Counted from the first letter of the stretch, positions 55,801 through 60,016 are shown. The stretch: DNA of 64,000 nucleotides from Cheiracanthium punctorium (GCA_038373885.1 JAWZYV010012260.1:434001-498000); one strand, 5' to 3'. The notes: a model not told the origin generated them from the sequence alone. Made by a program: numbers and translations.

Positions 55801-58791
55801 GTCTCCATAAAGATAATCCAAACTTCATCTTTACAACTGGGTGAAGGCCAAGGTGGACTAAGCCTACCCTTGGAAAGACTTCAGCCCTATCCAGAAAATT
55901 TAATTTTTTATTGCCAGAGTAGAAGATGGAGCTTTCTATGGAGGGGCTAAGGAATATCCAAAATGCTTACCCAAGTAAAATAACAACTTTAAAATTCATT
56001 GAAAAGCATAAGAAATGCTGATTTTGCATAAATTGTAAAAATTGGTAGAAAAGCGTGTTTTATGCCAAAAGTATAAAAGTTGGGAAGTATGTAATTATAT
56101 GCTGTAAATATAGTTGGGAAGTATGTAATATGCTGGAATCATTAGAATCACTTTCTAAATGCAAGGGGAGAATTAGGCTTAAGAAACTAAGCTTCAGAAA
56201 AAAAAAGAAGAAATATACATCGATGCATTTTAAACATGAATTAAAAAATATATAACGGCGAATTTTTTAAGCAAATGTGAAAAATATGTCTAAACATTTT
56301 CAAGCATATATTTTTATACCGATGAGAATGCAACAAGACAAAAAAAAAAAAAAAAAAAAAAAAAAAGCTGAAAAAAGGAAAAGAATGTGAGCTTAACATT
56401 TTTTCAGAGCAGATATATTAATTTCTCTTTAAATTACATAATGGATATCAAATTTTCAATTAAAAAACCCTAATTATTAATTATTAAGAAAGATTGGTTT
56501 TTCTTTTTGAACACAAGTGGCAATTTATGAGTAAACTTTTAAGTCGGAGAAAAATCCCAAGGCCCAAAATATGATCAAAAAGCTTGAGACTCAGCATGTC
56601 TGTTTATAGATTGTTCTGACTGTATTGCACTCAAATTAAGTCCTGTATAACGAGTAATACGGAAGTCTGGACTTCAGAATGATTTTCCTTAGATTCAGTA
56701 TTCAAACAGACTAAGGCTTCTTTGAAGGACCCAATGCAAATCATTAAACAGATACCATAGTTGCAAGATTTAGTTTTTTTTATGATCTTTTTCAAATGTA
56801 CCTAATGTAAAAGTAATATTTTTCACACTTAAGAAAACTAAATTTTTGCTTACACAATAAACTTATAAAACAGAGTTTTACACACATGAAATCTCAAACT
56901 ATTTTAGCTGTACATATATGGATTTTTTTTTTTTTTTTTTTTTTATGAAGCAAACATTAGACCACCATGAAAGGACATACATAGATTTTCTTAAAAAGAA
57001 ATATGATAAACAGAGCTGTCAAGTTCTCTCAATTGTATGATTATTTTTTAAATTTTTTATAACTTTTGACAATTTTTTTCAATTACATATGAAAATTTTA
57101 GATTAAGTCCAAAGGAATTTATTAAATGTTTGGTTGACAGAAAGTTATATCATAATACTGAAATATCTGCTAAATTAATAAAAAAGCATAAACTGCATAC
57201 CTAATCTTTATTGCTGACATCAATAATTTTTCAGCCTCCCATAACTTCCCTTGATCTTTTAAAATATTGGCTAAATTATTCATTGCTTGATCATAGAATG
57301 GATTCAACCTAACATCATAAAACATAGCATAAAGCATGTATAACAAATGACATTGGTAAATCAAAGCATTATTGAAAAAAATGCACTGAAATTGCAAAAA
57401 CTTACAAATTACATAGAAACGTTTCTACAACTAGAAATAATATGCATCCTCCTTCAAAACTGTGAAAATGTAAAAAGATTATTTTATTTTGAAAAATTAT
57501 CGTATTTAATGTGTACAGTAAATTTAACTTTAAAACACATATGGGCAACCCACGGCACAGGGGGGCGGATGTGGCCTTTAGAATGATAAAATTTTTAATG
57601 ATAACCCAAGTTGAAATTCCAGCAAAAAGTGAAAGTGGGTCGCATTTCACACATAAAACATTTATTAACTACGAAAATATTTGACTCTTTTTTTTTTTCC
57701 ACAAGCAGCAAGTTTGATTAGATTATTCAGGGTGTTCTTCTGTGCCTATTCATTCTAAATATAGAGCACATGTACAAATGGAGAGAAGTCATAGTTGGAA
57801 TCATTAAAGTAAGCAAGCACTCACTGGAAATTTATTATTTAGATATTGATGGAATATATATGTAAGAAATTTATAAATAAAAACATATAAATTTTGTTGA
57901 CATTAGAATAAATATGGTTCAGAAAACCCCAATGATGTTTATTTCCTTTTCATATTAACCCTCTGACTGCTCAATTTGTGGACCAAAATCGCTTCAAAAA
58001 TTGTGTAATTTTTTTAATTTTTTTTTTTTTCATATTTCAAATCTATCTACACTGGAGAATTGAAATGTGCATTTTTTCTTTCTAGAAAAGATTTTTATAT
58101 AGATTTTAAATCATGAGAAACTAAGCTTCAGAAAAACCAATTTCAGATGTTATTACATAAAAAAATGTTTTAAATAAATTTCAATTGAATTATAGTTAAT
58201 TTCCGTTTATTACATAATATAATAAAATGCACCATCACCTAATGCCTTGCGGGTTTATTGAATCATGGTCAGATTCATCACAGTCAGAGGAGCAATCCAA
58301 AAAATCTAAATCACTATCACTAGAAAAACTAGAATCTCATAAATCATCCAGAATATACACTCTGTCAATTGCTGAATGACTTCTAGCAGCCATTTCTGAT
58401 TAGAAAAGGCAACAAACAAGTGAAGTTAGAGCATAAATACCGAGTACTACCTTCAAATGCCGCAATTTAGTGGACGACTAACGACATCTGTTGGTCAAAA
58501 CCTAAATTATGCGTCTAACACTGTATCTAATTTATTTCACTGGTTAAACAATGAAAACGTGGGATGCGCTCCTCAATAAAGGAAGAAAAACATCTGCCCA
58601 TGAAAATCGCAGGATGAGCAGCCAGAGGGTTAACAGCTAAAATGAAATTTTATGTGATTAATGCATAAGCTAAGCCAACTGATTTGTCTTAAAAGTTTAA
58701 AATTTTTCTACCTTATAGCTTCTCTGTAACCATGAATAGCAGTTTCTCTGTCACCATGATCAGCAGCATTTTTGGCAATGTTATAGTGTAT
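7583..58791 (-). CDS. TMTC4: TMTC4, C-terminal TPR half (six exons, gene continues past right edge)
   Basis: Complement of join(7583..7716, 43207..43389, 50293..50407, 55080..55221, 57201..57308, 58712..58791): 762 nt, 253 residues plus TGA. All five introns are GT-AG and every junction keeps the frame. The protein is a run of TPR repeats closely matching vertebrate TMTC4; hallmark stretches are PDFAAAWMNLGIVQ, YPDCYYNLGNL, FNLANTLGKAGKYAESE and a near-terminal VLYHRW. TMTC1-4 are ER multipass proteins that O-mannosylate cadherin-type domains (family knowledge). The N-terminal membrane/catalytic part is not in this window. The last intron is 35.5 kb. No promoter is visible. Another TMTC paralogue is less likely because the C-terminal TPR matches are specific to TMTC4. 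Confidence 0.93.
7717..8329. other. Start of the 35.5 kb TMTC4 last intron, no feature seen
   Basis: AT-rich up to about 8100. From about 8105 the composition becomes more balanced and probably belongs to the mariner relic that follows, but no frame can be followed here. Confidence 0.4.
8330..8458 (+). pseudogene. Mariner-type transposase relic, first part
   Basis: A decayed frame reads TTQDLLHSFVWKIWQQLSYS then SSDLAS, the counterpart of the mariner signature PPYSPDLAPSD that holds the third catalytic aspartate. It stops abruptly at 8458, where an element with CAGGGATGTTAA ends is inserted. The frame resumes at 16415 after that element, with the duplicated catctt used once. The upstream part is too decayed to follow. 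Confidence 0.6.
8487..8590. repeat. Left subterminal tandem array (~21 bp unit)
   Basis: Three to four units built on ttgggagcagaaaaattc, with two longer units containing an extra cctcgggagca. It lies 28 bp inside the left terminus, a typical position for transposase-binding subterminal repeats. Confidence 0.75.
9290..9920. other. GC-rich patchwork of small repeat fragments
   Basis: Repeated cgggcc / gcccgg motifs in both orientations (9350-9420, 9590-9650, 9770-9800) and a caggggcggccctg motif at 9870. These look like fragments of DNA-transposon termini. No complete element could be delimited, and no gene is visible between the left array and the Copia LTR. Confidence 0.35.
9926..10890 (-). 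repeat. Copia 3' LTR (965 bp)
   Basis: Same ends and near-identical to 14968-15957. It lacks about 23 bp comprising one arm of the palindrome near 10735. Confidence 0.92.
10891..10906 (-). promoter_or_regulatory. Copia polypurine tract
   Basis: In element orientation GGGAAAAGGGGGCATT abuts the TGTTGG start of the 3' LTR. This is the expected plus-strand priming site. Confidence 0.75.
10917..14939 (-). pseudogene. Copia gag-pol, disrupted
   Basis: Starts at ATG 14939, 28 nt after the LTR. Gag (UBN2-type) runs to a zinc knuckle C-x2-C-x4-H-x4-C that is interrupted by TGA at 14220-14222, immediately after CSHCGK. Protease has DSAA in place of the usual DSGA. Integrase has the HHCC zinc region and D, D, E in LHLDIFGP, RTDQGGEF and NGVAERYNRT. 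A -1 shift is needed at 13335-13341. RT has LDVKSAYL and LLVYVDDLAM. A second shift near 11480 leads into RNase H (VYTDASWASD, SSMEAEY, VYCDNQS, ADLFTK), ending at 10917. The domain order integrase-RT-RNase H is diagnostic for Copia. Confidence 0.9.
14960..14967 (-). promoter_or_regulatory. Copia primer binding site
   Basis: Directly adjacent to the 5' LTR in element orientation: TGGTAGCA, complementary to the 3' end of initiator-Met tRNA (..TGCTACCA). Complementarity is short, about 8 nt, after which the sequence diverges. Confidence 0.65.
14968..15957 (-). repeat. Copia 5' LTR (990 bp)
   Basis: TGTTGG...TGACA in element orientation. It retains a perfect 41-bp hairpin (15781-15821) that the other LTR has lost half of. 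It is followed directly by the primer binding site. Confidence 0.92.
15781..15821. repeat. Perfect 41-bp palindrome in Copia LTR
   Basis: 20-bp arms (left arm ccaacaaataaaggccagct) around a single central c. Only one LTR keeps both arms. The sibling LTR retains the right arm alone. Confidence 0.9.
16230..16393. repeat. Right subterminal direct duplication
   Basis: Two copies of a ~72-bp block beginning gagtcaaaatgacgtattcg, 91 bp apart, rich in ggcgca. They lie just inside the right CAGGGATGTTAA terminus. Confidence 0.8.
16415..16575 (+). pseudogene. Mariner-type transposase relic, second part
   Basis: Directly after the right boundary of the inserted element, the frame continues as DFHVLGTLKNHLGRRQFYN, matching the mariner block DFHLFGPLK.HLGG that follows PDLAPS. 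It then decays through frameshifts. Together with 8330-8458 it defines one old mariner copy opened by a later insertion. Confidence 0.6.
17244..18488 (-). pseudogene. piggyBac transposase, C-terminal part (degenerate)
   Basis: Minus-strand frames give RDLWATDGTG, FDDINDRK, GEYVTIDEKLEPF, FRQCMPKKPAKYG, LLVEKITVGTIRK and FGFQKDATLVSYVTKK, in the order expected for DDE_Tnp_1_7. The cysteine-rich C-terminal domain at 17244-17459 follows (CKFCPRN, CSFC, CNQC). Several stops and frameshifts (for example near 18030, 18150 and 18355) make it a pseudogene. The N-terminal continuation lies beyond the hAT, from 25727 rightward. Confidence 0.85.
19100..20314. mobile_element. Tigger-type element (1.2 kb)
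   Basis: Flanked by TA. Left terminus CAGTGAAATCCCTCTATAAC, right terminus (inverted) CAGTAGAATCTCGCTACAAC. Subterminal copies of agagagaattatcgtta occur at both sides (19150, 20125-20280). It contains only the N-terminal DNA-binding part of a transposase. Confidence 0.75.
19365..19667 (-). pseudogene. Tigger transposase N-terminal HTH fragment
   Basis: Begins MAKRTQISIEVKFSIIKDFD and continues KYGLSQSTVANF, a CENP-B/Psq-type helix-turn-helix used by pogo/Tigger transposases to bind their ends. The catalytic DDE domain is missing. The tail after residue ~50 is unrelated sequence. The later methionine (19667) is preferred because the HTH starts there. Confidence 0.65.
20315..22111. other. Non-coding interior of hAT
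   Basis: No recognisable gene. It holds an A-rich run (20940-20959), an (AT)n microsatellite near 21643-21668, and a hairpin with 15-bp arms and a 4-nt loop at 21496-21529. The minus-strand ORF at 21531-21860 has no recognisable match. Confidence 0.45.
21496..21529. repeat. Short perfect hairpin
   Basis: Arms aaaagtagaatttct and agaaattctactttt separated by taag. Confidence 0.85.
22112..22278. mobile_element. pogo-type MITE (167 bp)
   Basis: TA-flanked inverted ends about 28 bp long: TACTGTGTTTACTCGCG at the left and TACCGTGTTTACTCGCG at the right, both followed by taatagtcg(c/t)ac. A half copy of the same family lies at about 22554-22620. Confidence 0.8.
23421..23968 (+). repeat. 274-bp tandem duplication inside hAT transposase
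   Basis: Two adjacent copies beginning taatttgtgatgctgc at 23421 and 23695. They differ at a small number of positions. Because 274 is not a multiple of three, the duplication alone breaks the frame. Confidence 0.9.
24749..25002 (-). mobile_element. Penelope-like 3' tail insertion (254 bp)
   Basis: Flanked by 14-bp direct repeats atagaaaaggaagt (24735-24748 and 25003-25016). On the minus strand it encodes a fragment with EIMTTDGSIND and QSWDDVIHR, homologous to the C-terminus of the Penelope-like element at 50459-53907 (EIMTQEGAVND, ESWLDLVKR). A hammerhead motif and a terminal A-rich tail follow. It is a severely 5'-truncated retrocopy. Confidence 0.75.
24782..24832 (-). ncRNA. Hammerhead ribozyme motif
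   Basis: Minus strand: CTGATGA, one extra T, stem II GGTTA/TAACC, GAAA, self-complementary ATATATAT as stem III, then C at the cleavage position. Stem I is weak (ACG pairing with TGT, with a mismatch next to the core), so activity is doubtful. It is in the sense orientation of TMTC4, in its last intron. Confidence 0.6.
25429..25500 (+). repeat. Diverged Penelope LTR-like remnant
   Basis: Contains tttaacatcagtattttgag and the preceding acaaagtttttatt block. These correspond to the boundary region of the intact Penelope element (tttaacaccagtattttgag at about 33265). Confidence 0.55.
25727..26000 (-). pseudogene. piggyBac transposase, N-terminal part
   Basis: Reading the minus strand into the hAT target site, the frame LEICTLLGLLYMCGLHKS runs continuously from this segment into 18488 when only one copy of catatata is kept. 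This proves that the hAT inserted into an existing piggyBac. Further upstream the frame has stops. Confidence 0.7.
26186..26463. mobile_element. Tc1/mariner-type MITE (278 bp)
   Basis: TA-flanked. Left end CACTGCTAAAAAAAA..TAAGGGGAG, right end (inverted) CACTGCTCAAACAATTAGGGG. A truncated second copy starts at 36289, because the large duplication begins inside this element. Confidence 0.65.
28078..28150 (+). repeat. tRNA-like SINE head (left copy)
   Basis: A-box-like tggcgaagcggg at 28080 and B-box-like gagttcgatttcc about 42 nt further, followed by non-tRNA sequence. The right duplicate (from 38122) has a better B box, gggttcgatttcc. Suggests a tRNA-derived SINE fragment. Confidence 0.4.
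28981..29056 (-). repeat. tRNA-like segment (left copy)
   Basis: Minus strand: A-box-like TGGCATGGTGCATAGCGC and a perfect T-arm CCTGG-TTCGAAA-CCAGG (5-bp stem, 7-nt loop). No acceptor stem can be formed convincingly, so a tRNA-derived repeat is more likely than a functional tRNA gene. The right copy is at 38983-39057, with T-loop TTCCAAA. Confidence 0.45.
31013..31059 (-). ncRNA. Hammerhead ribozyme motif (inverted fragment)
   Basis: Minus strand: GGA-CTGAAGA, one extra A, GTTC...GAAC stem II, GAAA, then palindromic ACGCGT with an extra A and T relative to the sense copies, then ATCC. It is in the sense orientation of TMTC4. Confidence 0.65.
31137..32669 (+). CDS. Penelope-like polyprotein, 5'-truncated copy
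   Basis: 510 codons identical in translation to the C-terminal two-thirds of the 33403-35706 ORF: RT motifs A to E and the GIY-YIG endonuclease. It lacks the N-terminal domain and has one extra A near 31100 relative to the full copy, so the upstream join is out of frame. Its stop and downstream LTR-like region lead straight into the full copy. It is probably a by-product of tandem insertion and may act only as promoter donor. Confidence 0.9.
   Translation: MLTTGPYTKLNSDPTNSHLSEIKHTVKSSVILNAQTKRYVIPSIANCARFYALPKIHKPSLAFRPIVSNIGTASYNLARFLSHTLSPLTASNTHTVKNSYDFVNKVKLLSPTNCKMLSLDVKSLFTNVPIQGAIDCLEKRLREFHYSSIEIKEFIALVSVCIKQTAFIFNGSFYKQTEGLAMGNSLSPLLCDIYMHYFEEKLFKVFNFPCWVRYVDDTFVLVDSNCDISNLLLIVNSVDPCIQFTLEEECNNSLPFLDVLVSRNPDGFSTSVFRKPFSISLPPHALSNHPYQQKLSAFYTYVFRAIKICSDSSSLNNEISYLKSLAVSRGFSPSIIDKAVSKFNKPNTSTNTINFHNELIVLPFFSPLCYKISKLLKNFGFKVIFKPVNKLKFSSLKDPIPTENRWGVYYIPCESCDLGYIGQTRRALKFRLKEHERYVSKHELSKSSIASHCWNSNHRFQFSKAKILCTPQSLSHLDFLEGFSITQHLDRLVNDGSSVPFVHSAWKLLL
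33163..33207 (+). ncRNA. Hammerhead ribozyme motif (between tandem copies)
   Basis: GGA-CTGAAGA, one extra A, stem II GTTCAAAA/TTTTGAAC, GAAA, palindromic ACGCGT as stem III, A at the cleavage position, TCC closing stem I. It lies upstream of the intact ORF, where it could set the 5' end of its RNA. Confidence 0.75.
33403..35706 (+). CDS. Penelope-like reverse transcriptase / GIY-YIG endonuclease, intact
   Basis: 767 codons from ATG 33403. An earlier in-frame ATG at 33328 adds a low-complexity Phe/Cys-rich leader and is less likely. Penelope-type RT motifs: LLITKADKGGQTVLLDKSSY (~231), FYALPKIHKPSLAFRPIVSN, LSLDVKSLFTNVP (~374), EGLAMGNSLSPL, and catalytic YVDD at 471-474, then LPFLDV (~514). 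A C-terminal GIY-YIG nuclease follows: GVYYIPC (~664) and LGYIGQTRRALKFRLKEH, with downstream SHCWNSNH. Family role: target-primed reverse transcription using its own nuclease. There is no frameshift or stop, so the copy may be active. The coding strand is strikingly T-rich at third positions. Confidence 0.95.
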   Translation: MDSSLFNRFSRLRLKRSRFLNHLGFLVRCKRSNVIPKFIDIKCNIHGSSRVDKALNRSKRAVLRAFIQDVRYKVSILESDLYDLHLLLSKSYPAFANWEKRNFAYVEQRSISHRATLDKKFQALLPVRSSLGSVRPLVQDTVVNLSSHVLTDSQRDALSLGLNFSRVSNVSVSKLIAPMENSFKNSKLSSNQLDTLRHLIANTISSNNMHAKSNLSRSQKTALKELNSNPNLLITKADKGGQTVLLDKSSYVDCINNMLTTGPYTKLNSDPTNSHLSEIKHTVKSSVILNAQTKRYVIPSIANCARFYALPKIHKPSLAFRPIVSNIGTASYNLARFLSHTLSPLTASNTHTVKNSYDFVNKVKLLSPTNCKMLSLDVKSLFTNVPIQGAIDCLEKRLREFHYSSIEIKEFIALVSVCIKQTAFIFNGSFYKQTEGLAMGNSLSPLLCDIYMHYFEEKLFKVFNFPCWVRYVDDTFVLVDSNCDISNLLLIVNSVDPCIQFTLEEECNNSLPFLDVLVSRNPDGFSTSVFRKPFSISLPPHALSNHPYQQKLSAFYTYVFRAIKICSDSSSLNNEISYLKSLAVSRGFSPSIIDKAVSKFNKPNTSTNTINFHNELIVLPFFSPLCYKISKLLKNFGFKVIFKPVNKLKFSSLKDPIPTENRWGVYYIPCESCDLGYIGQTRRALKFRLKEHERYVSKHELSKSSIASHCWNSNHRFQFSKAKILCTPQSLSHLDFLEGFSITQHLDRLVNDGSSVPFVHSAWKLLL
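36191..36235 (+). ncRNA. Hammerhead ribozyme motif (3' end of full copy)
   Basis: Same core as 33163-33207: CTGAAGA at 36194-36200, GAAA at 36222-36225, palindromic ACGCGT, A231, TCC. It is antisense to TMTC4. Confidence 0.75.
36289..40995. repeat. Duplicated segment, right copy (4.71 kb)
   Basis: Begins at the base after the Penelope 3' end and continues past 40995 into the intact right part of the hAT. It has the ancestral right flank, whereas the left copy has the ancestral left flank. Confidence 0.95.
36796..41358. mobile_element. hAT element, right copy, complete (4.56 kb)
   Basis: Left end CAGGGCTGGGGAGTAGC, right end (inverted) CAGTGGTGGGAAAAACTAC. Perfect 8-bp target duplications tgaataac lie at 36788-36795 and 41359-41366. 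The ends are rich in gtagctac-type subterminal repeats. It is non-autonomous, with no transposase found on either strand. Confidence 0.88.
41383..42620. mobile_element. pogo-type non-autonomous element (1.24 kb)
   Basis: Right end, inverted, TACCGTATTTTCCGGCC then tataatctgcag. Left end TACACCATATTAGCCGGC then tgattatccgc. Internal repeats of ataatc(t/c)gca occur near both ends. It sits 16 bp from the hAT target duplication. No transposase is seen. Confidence 0.6.
42621..43206. other. Intronic spacer before TMTC4 exon
   Basis: AT-rich with short (TA)n. No feature recognised beyond the 43201-43206 splice donor. Confidence 0.5.
43207..43389 (-). CDS. TMTC4: TMTC4 exon
   Basis: 183 nt, acceptor TTTTTCTCAG, donor GTATGT. 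It encodes DLIKAEAVAREAL, then FNLANTLGKAGKYAESEKHF and LNDQNPTYHTNLG. Both ends are phase 1 (G/GT and G/GA Gly codons split across introns). Confidence 0.94.
43538..43713. mobile_element. hAT-type MITE (176 bp)
   Basis: Inverted ends CAGGGGCGTAGCCA and CAAGGGCGTAGCCA with 8-bp target duplications cacacact at 43530-43537 and 43714-43721. The middle contains long G and C runs. A related half copy (ctggcgtagccagaggggg) lies near 44709. Confidence 0.8.
43722..45359. other. Intronic non-coding sequence
   Basis: AT-rich with (TA)n tracts (44602-44622, 44798-44812, 44919-44934), a gtagccagag half-MITE near 44710, and an inverted pair of taataatagctaaatcagctattatt around 43968-43998. No gene. Confidence 0.5.
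45373..45470. repeat. Palindrome and direct-repeat cluster
   Basis: aggcaatttgttttcctg occurs twice in tandem (from about 45377). It is followed by a perfect 22-bp palindrome with arms ccattgtagtt/aactacaatgg at 45420-45441, and a near-perfect second copy at 45449-45470. Confidence 0.85.
45979..46516. mobile_element. piggyBac-type (TTAA) non-autonomous element, weak
   Basis: Left end TTAACCCTTTGTATCACC; right end (inverted) TCAACCCTTTATATCTCAAC, where the TTAA is altered by one base. The palindrome tgttgcagatctgcaaca lies just inside the left end. The plus-strand ORF 46180-46431 has no recognisable match. Confidence 0.4.
46951..47433. mobile_element. Tigger-type MITE (483 bp)
   Basis: TA-flanked inverted ends TACAGTACACTCCCTCTAAT and TACAGTCAACTCCCTCTAAT, followed by ccgca/ccaca. 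Internal repeats of cctataatccgca. No ORF. Confidence 0.75.
47524..48177 (+). pseudogene. hAT transposase relic (C-terminal part)
   Basis: A cagtgatgccactta terminus-like start at 47524 is followed by decayed frames (LEHLISHYG, ISEDILRKDFQHFKHLA). An open segment at 47890-48177 carries the hAT dimerisation block SSADVERGFSAMKRIKTNAR and MSEEKLKKLIMIS. It lacks the N-terminal domain and most of the catalytic core. The right boundary is unclear. Confidence 0.7.
48286..48637. mobile_element. piggyBac-type MITE (352 bp)
   Basis: TTAA at both ends with inverted termini CCCTTTCGCTCCCC and CCCTTTCGCTCTCAATCC. The interior is GC-richer than its surroundings. Overlapping ORFs on both strands here are not genes. 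Confidence 0.75.
49020..49380 (+). mobile_element. Possible solo LTR
   Basis: GC-rich block beginning near tgtgtttggccgc and ending near ccaacgacaca. It contains a TATA-like gaataaaag near 49136 and AATAAA near 49292, followed by a T-rich stretch. It resembles an LTR (U3-R-U5), but no target duplication was found. Confidence 0.35.
49381..50292. other. Intronic non-coding sequence
   Basis: AT-rich. No gene or delimited repeat recognised up to the TMTC4 donor at 50292. Confidence 0.5.
50293..50407 (-). CDS. TMTC4: TMTC4 exon
   Basis: 115 nt, acceptor is a T10 tract plus CAG, donor GTTAGT. It encodes AFKAWRNATVIMP...AWNNMVIMLDSLG. A Penelope-like insertion begins about 50 nt upstream of this acceptor (at 50459) and leaves the polypyrimidine tract intact. 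Confidence 0.92.
50516..50560 (-). ncRNA. Hammerhead ribozyme motif, sense to TMTC4
   Basis: Minus strand: CAGTT, CTGAAGA (50549-50555), one extra C, stem II GGCAGC/GCTGCC, GAAA (50527-50530), palindromic AGCGCT as stem III, A at the cleavage position (50521), then AAATG pairing with CAGTT with one mismatch. The predicted cut is 113 nt upstream of the TMTC4 exon at 50407. Confidence 0.75.
50520..50704 (-). pseudogene. Penelope-like ORF, C-terminal end
   Basis: Continues the endonuclease frame from 52937 once the pogo insertion is removed: NYNDHSYSLKREALEIM, TQEGAVNDMTHAQIEESW, LDLVKRWGASR, ending KTAAISCRKR and TAA at 50520-50522. The last 12 codons overlap the hammerhead motif. The block EIMTxxGxxND...SWxDxV is shared with the fragment at 24749-25002, indicating a conserved C-terminal extension in this lineage. 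Confidence 0.7.
50705..52936. mobile_element. pogo-type DNA transposon (2.2 kb)
   Basis: TA duplications flank 25-bp inverted ends beginning CCGTAAAAACCGGGAGAAGG and ending gccgc. Extra agggccgcac motifs occur inside each end. It encodes a pogo transposase on the minus strand. The insertion splits the Penelope-like ORF. Confidence 0.9.
50928..52214 (-). pseudogene. pogo-family transposase with stop and altered catalytic residue
   Basis: From ATG 52214 (MAPKRLRSYTAGFKLTVLER): a Psq-like HTH, then a CENP-B/Tc5-type DNA-binding domain (WVKTQRDAGIPIS, SWCCRFLRRYGLSVRNRTT), then a DDE_1 domain. The first aspartate is in INMDEVPLSFD and the second in LLILDSMRAH. The third, expected in LQPLD, is His (LQPLHLTIN; codon 51276-51278). 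A TAG at 51201-51203 interrupts the frame before the tail (YSEVSKWVETAW, acidic C-terminus), which continues in the same frame to 50928. Family role: cut-and-paste transposition into TA. The His substitution alone should abolish activity. Confidence 0.9.
52937..53685 (-). pseudogene. Penelope-like RT end and GIY-YIG domain
   Basis: Reading leftward: the end of RT (LNFLDVKVI, VYRKPTNNN, LRSHINRALEIS), then KMNLRIPIKPNC and a GIY-YIG nuclease (VGIYKINFTYRESN, GYYIGVTKRKIKDRIKEH). A 1-nt frameshift lies near 53240. The catalytic part of RT is missing through 5' truncation. It is interrupted at 52936 by the pogo element and finishes at 50520. It is a different lineage from the intact element at 33403. 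Confidence 0.85.
53764..53809 (+). ncRNA. Hammerhead ribozyme motif (inverted copy)
   Basis: Plus strand: CAGTT-CTGAAGA, one extra C, GGCAGC/GCTGCC, GAAA, AGCACT (palindrome broken by one base versus AGCGCT), A804, AAATG. It is antisense to TMTC4 and could pair with the sense copy at 50516-50560. Confidence 0.65.
53921..55079. other. Intronic non-coding sequence
   Basis: AT-rich. Isolated repeat ends such as cagggtggttatag (53936) and tagggatcggccgatac (54007) resemble DNA-transposon termini but have no partner found. No gene. Confidence 0.45.
55080..55221 (-). CDS. TMTC4: TMTC4 exon
   Basis: 142 nt, acceptor GTTTTAG, donor GTTAGT. It encodes PDFAAAWMNLGIVQSS followed by RRRYPDCYYNLGNL, the most conserved visible block of the gene. 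It ends in phase 0. Confidence 0.93.
55222..57200. other. Intronic non-coding sequence
   Basis: Contains a cagggttcatacacaa motif at 55466 (transposon-terminus-like), A26 at about 56341-56366 and T22 at about 56922-56943. Short ORFs at 55409-55726 and 56055-56255 show no recognisable domain. Confidence 0.45.
57201..57308 (-). CDS. TMTC4: TMTC4 exon
   Basis: 108 nt, acceptor GATGTTAG, donor GTATGC. It encodes the TPR containing LNPFYDQAMNNLANILKDQG, the counterpart of the vertebrate LNPKYVHAMNNLGNILK segment. It ends AG/G, completing Arg with the following exon. Confidence 0.9.
57955..58633. mobile_element. Deleted piggyBac element (679 bp)
   Basis: TTAA at both ends, inverted termini CCCTCTGACTGCTCA and CCCTCTGGCTGCTCA. 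It retains the start of a transposase on the minus strand and has lost the rest. It lies within a 1.4 kb TMTC4 intron. Confidence 0.85.
58250..58393 (-). pseudogene. piggyBac transposase N-terminal remnant
   Basis: ATG at 58391-58393 begins MAARSHSAIDRVYILDDL, then a TGA, then an acidic serine-rich stretch DSSFSSDSDLDFLDCSSDCD typical of piggyBac N-termini. No catalytic domain follows. Confidence 0.6.
58712..58791 (-). CDS. TMTC4: TMTC4 exon (first visible)
   Basis: 80 nt. The acceptor is a T-rich tract plus TTTTTAG, then ATA CAC TAT AAC; the donor is AAG/GTAG. It encodes a TPR starting IHYNIAKNAADHGD and ends in phase 2 (AG/G makes Arg with the next exon). The preceding exon is not found before 64000 and must lie outside the window. 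Confidence 0.85.
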
Positions 58792-58957
58792 CTAAAAACA
58801 GTAAACATTTAAAAATTATAAAATAAAAGTATTTAAAATACATATAAAGCGGCTCCAATCGTTAATATAAGGGAAAAAGAATTATGCAAATTTAAAAAAT
58901 AAAAAGTGGACAAGGAGTAAGTAAAGTAAAGTACTTTAAAAACTATCGAAAGCATAT

Positions 58958-59838
58958 TGTTGCAAAAAACTGCTTATTCCTGGATTTGTTGTTCTAATGT
59001 CCAGTTGGTGTAGAAAGTTCCAGTAAAGCGTCCACTTGTCAGGATGGAAAACGAACTTTATTGCTTCTAGAACTTTGTCAAACAATCAGCTGTACAAAAT
59101 TCACAAGCACAATCAGATAGTAATGTGCTTTTAACAGTCCACTTAGATCAGAAGCTCTCACAAATGCTGTATTTCTCACACAAAATAAAACACTTCCATG
59201 GGCAAAATTCAGTGGAAATATGCAAGGGATATCGTACACAATCCCTTAAGACACAGCAATGAAGAATTTACACACAGCACTAAAAATCAGTTTCGAAAAG
59301 CAAACGAAAATAATGCTTGTACAGCGTCAATAAAAGCAAAGCACCGTAACCATCGGCAGCTCATTCCACACTGACTGGGGCCTCTGAATGCTTGTATTTA
59401 TAGGTGACACAGAAGGTACAAGAAGCTTCCAGAAGAATGTATCTCTTGAAGATTCCACATAAAGCAGGTGTTTTGATTATGTCATAGAAGAGAAATATTA
59501 GGCTGTTGTGAATGTTAATGCAGAAAAACTAACTTTACAAGCCCCATTGGGGAAATCTGCCAAATGACCAAAATGTCGCCAAGCTTGGCAACTTTGGGCA
59601 AAATATTGCCAAATTTGGTGCCAAAAATAGGGGTCCAAAAGTGAGATTAATGAAAGCCTAGGACCAATATTTCTCGAGATTTCTAGAAATTGCTATAGAA
59701 ATCAATGGGGAAACCCAAACCTCCATATCTCTGGTTTTCATGCAACGAAATGCAAAATTTAACTATTTGAAGCGTACAATAAGAACTTTAAACGATTTTT
59801 AACAGCCAGGAGGCAGAACAGACCGAAAATTCGTAACA
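58958..59838 (-). mobile_element. Solo LTR, Gypsy-like
   Basis: Begins TGTTACGAATTTTCGG and ends GCAACA on the minus strand. Flanking 4-bp repeats atat (58954-58957, 59839-59842) fit Gypsy-type integration. A TATA box TATAAATA lies at 59395-59402 and a poly(A) signal AATAAA at 59057-59062, both in the right order for U3-R. No internal region is present, so it is an LTR-LTR recombination remnant. It lies upstream of the first visible TMTC4 exon, in the same orientation as the gene. Confidence 0.75.
59395..59402 (-). promoter_or_regulatory. TATA box of solo LTR
   Basis: TATAAATA on the minus strand, about 340 nt upstream of the LTR poly(A) signal. It is a potential cryptic promoter reading toward TMTC4 exons. 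Confidence 0.5.
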
Positions 59839-60016
59839 ATATACTACAAAAATTTTATATGACCATAAGTGTGATACTAAATACTTATTTCAACTTGTAT
59901 GTTTCAAAATGTATTGAGAAAAACAAAGCTTTAGTGATGGAAGAAAGCAAACACATTTGACTTAAGAGCTACAGTAAATAATATATTTTAAAACATTATA
60001 ATACTACAATATAGTC

